Of a stretch of DNA of 64,000 nucleotides, positions 59,964 to 64,000 are shown one piece after another. Every line of letters starts with the position of its first letter. Within the stretch, counting starts at the first letter, position 1. The notes below the pieces were generated by a model, which saw only the letters and a program-made list of their open reading frames with translations, searched no databases and was not told where the DNA came from. The translations under genes were made by a program, and so were the position numbers. The stretch lies in the NCBI GenBank assembly GCA_030832095.1, contig JAURJT010000028.1, positions 83,046 through 147,045 on the forward strand, read 5' to 3'. Source of the stretch: Gammaproteobacteria bacterium (GTDB lineage: Bacteria; Pseudomonadota; Gammaproteobacteria; Burkholderiales; Burkholderiaceae_B).

Positions 59964-61118
59964 ATGAGCGTAATCACCAACATCGAAGACTTGCGCGTCT
60001 TAGCAAAAAAGCGCGTACCCCGCATGTTTTACGATTATGCAGACTCTGGCTCATGGACAGAAAGCACCTACCGTGCCAACGAAAGTGATTTTCAAAAAAT
60101 CAAATTGCGTCAGCGCATTTTGATCAATATGGAAAACCGCTCGACCGTCAGCAAAATGATCGGGCAAAAAGTTGCGATGCCTGTGGCCATCGCACCAACC
60201 GGCTTAACCGGCATGCAGCACGCCGATGGCGAGATTTTGGCCGCCAAAGTGGCAAAAGAGTTTGACATCCCCTTTACCTTATCGACCATGAGCATCTGCT
60301 CAATTGAAGCGGTGGCAGAGGGCACCAACCACCACCCCTTTTGGTTTCAACTTTATGTGATGAAAGATCGCGACTTTATCGAGCGTCTGGTTGAGCGTGC
60401 AAAGCGCGCCAATTGCTCGGCCCTGGTTTTAACGCTTGACTTGCAGATCCTGGGGCAACGCCACAAAGATCTTAAAAACGGCTTAAGCGCCCCGCCCAAG
60501 ATGACTTTGGCAAATTTGATCGATATTGCTACCAAGCCACGCTGGGCGATGGGGATGCTTGGTACTAAAAATCGCCAATTTGGTAATATCGTTGGCCACG
60601 TGCAGGGTGTCAGCGATATGAGCAAACTCAGCGAGTGGACCGCCTCGCAATTTGACCCGCGCCTGAATTGGGATGACGTCGCCTGGATTAAAAAACTTTG
60701 GGGCGGCAAGCTGATTTTGAAAGGTATTCAAGACGTCGAAGATGCGCGCATGGCACTGAATAGCGGAGCCGATGCTCTGATCGTCAGCAATCATGGCGGG
60801 CGTCAGCTTGATGGTGCGGCTTCGAGCATAGAGTCATTACCTGCGATCGTCGACGCCGTCGGCAAACAAATCGAAATTCACATGGATGGCGGTGTGCGCA
60901 GCGGTCAAGATATTTTAAAAGCGCGTGCGCTTGGCGCTCAAGGTTGTTATATCGGGCGTGCCTTTTTGTATGGCCTTGGTGCGATGGGCGAAACTGGCGT
61001 TAAAAAAGTACTTGAAATCTTACATAAAGAGCTTGACCTGACGATGGCCTTTTGTGGCCGTACCGATATTGAAACGGTCGATAAAAGTATTTTGTTACCC
61101 GGCACGTACCCTACTTGA
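59964..61118 (+). CDS. FMN-dependent alpha-hydroxy-acid dehydrogenase (L-lactate dehydrogenase-like)
   Basis: 384 residues, with GGAG eleven bases before ATG 59964. FMN barrel landmarks: FYDYADSGSW, MPVAIAPTGLTGMQHADGE, FQLYVMKDRDF, LILKGIQDVEDARMALNSGA, IVSNHGGRQLDGA with the catalytic His, and MDGGVRSGQDILKA with the phosphate loop. The family oxidises L-lactate, glycolate or mandelate to the 2-oxo acid. Immediately downstream is a 16-base tandem repeat. Confidence 0.93.
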   Translation: MSVITNIEDLRVLAKKRVPRMFYDYADSGSWTESTYRANESDFQKIKLRQRILINMENRSTVSKMIGQKVAMPVAIAPTGLTGMQHADGEILAAKVAKEFDIPFTLSTMSICSIEAVAEGTNHHPFWFQLYVMKDRDFIERLVERAKRANCSALVLTLDLQILGQRHKDLKNGLSAPPKMTLANLIDIATKPRWAMGMLGTKNRQFGNIVGHVQGVSDMSKLSEWTASQFDPRLNWDDVAWIKKLWGGKLILKGIQDVEDARMALNSGADALIVSNHGGRQLDGAASSIESLPAIVDAVGKQIEIHMDGGVRSGQDILKARALGAQGCYIGRAFLYGLGAMGETGVKKVLEILHKELDLTMAFCGRTDIETVDKSILLPGTYPT

Positions 61119-61119
61119 G

Positions 61120-61276
61120 TTGAAACACTCCAAACTTAAAATACTCAAAACTTGATCGACTGAAACTTGAGCGACTCAAAACTTTAAATATTTAGCGCTT
61201 GACCCGCTAGAAACTTGAACCACTCGAAACTTGAACCATTTAAAGCTTGAGCCTCTCAACACTTGAAACACTCACC
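61120..61276 (+). repeat. ten degenerate 16-bp tandem repeats between two genes
   Basis: Consecutive units at 61120, 61136, 61152 (15 bases), 61167, 61183, 61199, 61215, 61231, 61247 and 61263 (14 bases), consensus TTGAACCACTCAAAAC. The tract starts one base past the hydroxy-acid dehydrogenase stop and the last unit ends at the ATG of the UPF0114 gene (61277). It therefore fills the whole intergenic region, including the place of the ribosome site. Units are 50 to 90 percent alike by eye. Confidence 0.9.
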
Positions 61277-61813
61277 ATGAACAAAAACAATTCAACTTTA
61301 AGATTGCTGCCACGCTGGATCTTCATGAGCCGGTGGCTTCAGGCCCCGCTTTATATCGGCCTTATCGTCGCGCAGGGTGTTTACGTCTGGCAATTCTGGA
61401 AAGAGCTCATACACCTGATTGCCATGATGAGCGTTGACAAGGCGATCACCGAGACCGAGCTCATGCTGATCGTGCTGGGTTTGATTGACGTCGTCATGAT
61501 TTCAAACCTGCTAGTCATGGTCATTGTTGGAGGCTGGGAAACCTTCGTCTCGCGCATGGGCCTTAAAGATCATCCCGATCAGCCTGAGTGGCTATCACAC
61601 GTCAATGCAGGGGTGTTGAAGGTCAAGCTTGCAACAGCGATTATCGGGATTTCATCGATTCACTTACTTAAGACTTTCATTAATGCCCCCAGCATTGAAG
61701 AATCCACGCTGATGTGGCAAACGCTGATTCATCTGGCCTTTGTCTTATCCGCCATCGCAATTGCCTACACCGAAAAACTATTGAGCCAAGCTCACCAACC
61801 ACAAAGCCACTAA
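61277..61813 (+). CDS. UPF0114 (YqhA-like) inner-membrane protein
   Basis: 178 residues from ATG 61277. The opening [20 protein letters not shown] and the middle [20 protein letters not shown], then GWETFVSR, are family marks, followed by [20 protein letters not shown] and a fourth helix. The function is unknown. It has no clear ribosome site, since the upstream bases are the 16-base tandem repeat. Confidence 0.92.
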   Translation: MNKNNSTLRLLPRWIFMSRWLQAPLYIGLIVAQGVYVWQFWKELIHLIAMMSVDKAITETELMLIVLGLIDVVMISNLLVMVIVGGWETFVSRMGLKDHPDQPEWLSHVNAGVLKVKLATAIIGISSIHLLKTFINAPSIEESTLMWQTLIHLAFVLSAIAIAYTEKLLSQAHQPQSH

Positions 61814-61824
61814 GGAACCCAGTT

Positions 61825-62367
61825 ATGTCAGGACACGGACACGTTGACCCCTCCAACAAAAAAATTGCACTCGTTATCGCAGTACTCGCACTTTTTTTAG
61901 CAATCAGCGAAACCTTAAGTAAAGCGTATCAAACCGAGGTGATTACCAAACAGGTTGAGGCGTCGAACTTATGGGCATTTTTTCAAGCAAAGTCGATTCG
62001 TAAAACGACCACTGACGTCGCTTTACAATCGGCACAAATCAGCCCAAACGCTGAAGATCCAAAAGTTGCCGAGCAGATAAAAAAATGGGCTGCAGCTTCC
62101 AAGCGTTACGACACTGAGCCAGACACTGGCGAAGGTCGTAAAGAACTTGCCGAGCGTGCAAAGAAAGCCCAAGCACTGGGCGAGCTTGCCAACCACAAGT
62201 ATCACAACCTAGAGATTTCGTCTGGCGTGTTGCAGGTGGCGATTGTATTGGCCTCGTCTGCGATCATCACAAACGTCATGATGCTTGCCTGGTTGGCTGG
62301 CGGCTTGGGGATTGTGGCAGTGGGCTTTGGAATATTTGCGATGTTTGGAGCTGCGGCGCTGTTCTGA
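61825..62367 (+). CDS. DUF4337-type membrane protein
   Basis: 180 residues from ATG 61825 (AAGGA ten bases upstream); the frame is open further upstream but overlaps the UPF0114 gene. One N-terminal helix (IALVIAVLALFLAISETLSK), a charged coiled region with ASNLWAFFQAKSIRKT and GELANHKYHNLEISSGVLQV, then two C-terminal helices. This is the DUF4337 architecture. The stop overlaps the PhoD start (TGATG), so the pair is translationally coupled. Confidence 0.85.
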   Translation: MSGHGHVDPSNKKIALVIAVLALFLAISETLSKAYQTEVITKQVEASNLWAFFQAKSIRKTTTDVALQSAQISPNAEDPKVAEQIKKWAAASKRYDTEPDTGEGRKELAERAKKAQALGELANHKYHNLEISSGVLQVAIVLASSAIITNVMMLAWLAGGLGIVAVGFGIFAMFGAAALF

Positions 62368-63932
62368 TGCAGCGTCGAGACCTACTTAAGATTGCTGGCG
62401 CCTCGGCGGCCCTTTTAGGGTTGCCGAGCGTTGGTCTGGCTAAACAAGCTTGGTCGGTAGACCCTTTTAGTTTGGGCATTGCCAGTGGCTCGCCCACCAG
62501 CAACTCATTAGTGCTTTGGACTCGTCTGGGCACGCCCGCACTTGACGCGGCCGGGCTGACAACTAAACCTGTGGCGGTCACCTGGCAGCTTGCTCACGAC
62601 CAGCAGTTCAGTCGCGTTGTGGCCACGGGTGTCGTTCAAGCCACTGCAGCACTTGGGCACTCGGTACACGCAGAGATCGCGGGGCTTGAGCCTGGGCGCG
62701 CCTACTTCTATCGTTTCATCGCCGGCACGGCGAACAGCACAACGGGCCGCACACGTACCTTTCCGGCGCCAGACGCTGACGTGAAGCGCTTACGGCTAGC
62801 GTACGCCTCGTGTCAGCAATGGGGTAATGGCTATTACAGCGCGTACCGGCATATGCTCGCCGAAAATCTCGATTTCGTATTGTTTCTAGGCGATTATGTC
62901 TACGAATATCCTGCCTCACGCCCAGTCGAGGTACGCCCAACCACAGGTGGTTGGATTACGACACTCGAGGGCTACCGCAGTCGCTACGCCTTGCACAAGT
63001 CTGATCCAGATTTGCAAGCGATTCATGCTGCATACCCTTGGTTGGTGACCTGGGACGATCACGAAGTTCAAAACGACTATGCAGGCACGCACGAGGGCTT
63101 ATCCGGGACGCCAGTCGAGAACTTTATGGCGCGTCGACGTGCCGCCTATCAAGCGTTTTATGAAAACATGCCTGTCACGCGCGCAAGTTTTGCGAAGTTG
63201 CTTAACGGGCAAGGCGATGAAGCGAAAGTATTTGGTAGCGTGTCGTATGGGCGCTTGGCCACACTCTACACGCTCGATGATCGGCAACATCGCGATCTGC
63301 AGGCCTGCACACCCAACAATCGCCCAGGCTCGGCGCGTATCGACCCAAGCAAGTGCGACATTCTGAACCAGCCTCAACGCACTTTGCTTGGCAACGCTCA
63401 AGAGCGCTGGCTGAGCCAACAGTTTGCCGCAGCCCGCAGCCACTGGAACCTGATCGGCCAGCAGACCTTGTTTGGACGGCGAAACTACAGCACCACAGGC
63501 GCGCAGCTACTCAGAAATGATGGCTGGGATGGCTACCCCGCTGCGCGCCGTCGCCTGACAGATTCGTTGATGCAGACCCGCCTGAGTAACCCTATCGTGT
63601 TAGGTGGCGATATTCACGAGAACTGGGTGGGGCATGTGTTGTCTGACTACAACAATGCAGACTGCGAAGCGATTGGCGTCGAGTTTTGTGGCACGAGTAT
63701 TACCTCGTTATCGAGCACTACACCTGCTCAAATCGCGCAACAGCTTGAGCTCAACCCTCACTTTATATTTGCAAACGCCGCATCGCGCGGCTACGGCGTG
63801 GTTGAGCTGACCCCCACGCAACTCACCACCACACTCACTGCAGTCAACGACGCGCGTGACCCTAAGTCTGGCGCGTTTGTCTTGGCCAAATTTTCGGTTG
63901 AGGCGGGACGTGCGGCAGTCAACTCAGCATAG
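62367..63932 (+). CDS. phoD: PhoD-like alkaline phosphatase/phosphodiesterase, Tat-exported
   Basis: 521 residues. The N-terminus MQRRDLLKIAGASAALLGLP is a twin-arginine signal. An N-terminal fibronectin-like domain (about 30-135) precedes the metallophosphatase domain. Metal-site motifs are YASCQQWGNGYY, LGDYVYEYP, WDDHEVQNDYAG and VLGGDIHENW. It removes phosphate from phosphomono- and diesters in the periplasm or outside. No Pho box was visible because the gene is coupled to the one upstream. Confidence 0.92.
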   Translation: MQRRDLLKIAGASAALLGLPSVGLAKQAWSVDPFSLGIASGSPTSNSLVLWTRLGTPALDAAGLTTKPVAVTWQLAHDQQFSRVVATGVVQATAALGHSVHAEIAGLEPGRAYFYRFIAGTANSTTGRTRTFPAPDADVKRLRLAYASCQQWGNGYYSAYRHMLAENLDFVLFLGDYVYEYPASRPVEVRPTTGGWITTLEGYRSRYALHKSDPDLQAIHAAYPWLVTWDDHEVQNDYAGTHEGLSGTPVENFMARRRAAYQAFYENMPVTRASFAKLLNGQGDEAKVFGSVSYGRLATLYTLDDRQHRDLQACTPNNRPGSARIDPSKCDILNQPQRTLLGNAQERWLSQQFAAARSHWNLIGQQTLFGRRNYSTTGAQLLRNDGWDGYPAARRRLTDSLMQTRLSNPIVLGGDIHENWVGHVLSDYNNADCEAIGVEFCGTSITSLSSTTPAQIAQQLELNPHFIFANAASRGYGVVELTPTQLTTTLTAVNDARDPKSGAFVLAKFSVEAGRAAVNSA

Positions 63933-64000
63933 GCTAGTTAGCGTATTTCATAAGTACTCAGTTTTTTGTAACCTGAGATAAAACTTAAGGTGTCAAAATA

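Noticed and set aside
61120..61276. 16-bp tandem repeat as a CRISPR array
   Set aside because: Units abut directly with no spacers of their own and are degenerate; no cas genes are present.

Overview
The window is chromosomal DNA of a betaproteobacterium, most likely a Burkholderiales of the Alcaligenaceae type. The argument is five Bug/TctC-type periplasmic binding proteins in under 20 kb, plus a dipeptide-type ABC operon, SURF1-, UPF0114- and DUF4337-family proteins and a type III secretion island of the kind such bacteria carry. No rRNA, tRNA, CRISPR array or intact insertion sequence was found.

Region 1 (1 to about 30.2 kb) is a type III secretion (T3SS) island. It holds the export gate SctV, the gatekeeper SctW and the secretin SctC. 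It also holds two CesT-type chaperones, a NarL-type response regulator, a hybrid histidine kinase and six or seven large candidate effectors. The other core T3SS genes (ATPase, rings, needle, translocators) are not here and may lie beyond the left edge. One minus-strand operon runs sctW-sctV-small ORF-three effector candidates (16.1 down to 7.3 kb). Divergent from it is an M23 peptidase-small ORF-sctC operon (16.2 to 19.9 kb). The best-supported effector (5470..7203) is an OspF/SpvC/HopAI-type phosphothreonine lyase with every known active-site residue and a coiled-coil insertion of about 100 residues, which points to a eukaryotic host whose MAP kinases are attacked. Four other effector candidates share a short N-terminal module of about 40 residues. 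A recurring promoter element, CTTTAG directly followed by a -10-like hexamer, stands before most transcription units of the island and not elsewhere.

The island also carries redox and modification genes: a periplasmic thioredoxin, a peroxiredoxin-5-like protein, a formyltransferase-fold enzyme and a diverged SURF1-like protein. A decayed second copy of the thioredoxin promoter and 5' end now precedes the formyltransferase. The formyltransferase to chaperone block (25.3 to 30.2 kb) is a tightly packed operon ending in an effector candidate and its chaperone.

Region 2 (30.3 to 36.6 kb) holds single genes: a DUF4239 membrane protein, an NTF2-like protein, a double CDGSH iron-sulfur protein, a lipoprotein hydrolase, Bug proteins and a methyltransferase. 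Region 3 (36.7 to 50.7 kb) is organic acid and peptide uptake: a flavoprotein dehydrogenase next to a Bug protein, a Cys-nucleophile hydrolase, a five-gene dipeptide-type ABC operon, another Bug protein, an old-yellow-enzyme reductase, cytochrome b561, a small DMT-type permease and a cupin. Region 4 (50.8 to 55.7 kb) is an unusual signalling operon: a leaderless binding protein, a Bug protein, a membrane HD-GYP protein and a histidine kinase. Region 5 (55.7 to 64 kb) has two SDR dehydrogenases, a lipoprotein, beta-carbonic anhydrase, an MFS transporter, an FMN hydroxy-acid dehydrogenase, two small membrane proteins (the first preceded by a 16-bp tandem repeat) and a Tat-exported PhoD phosphatase.
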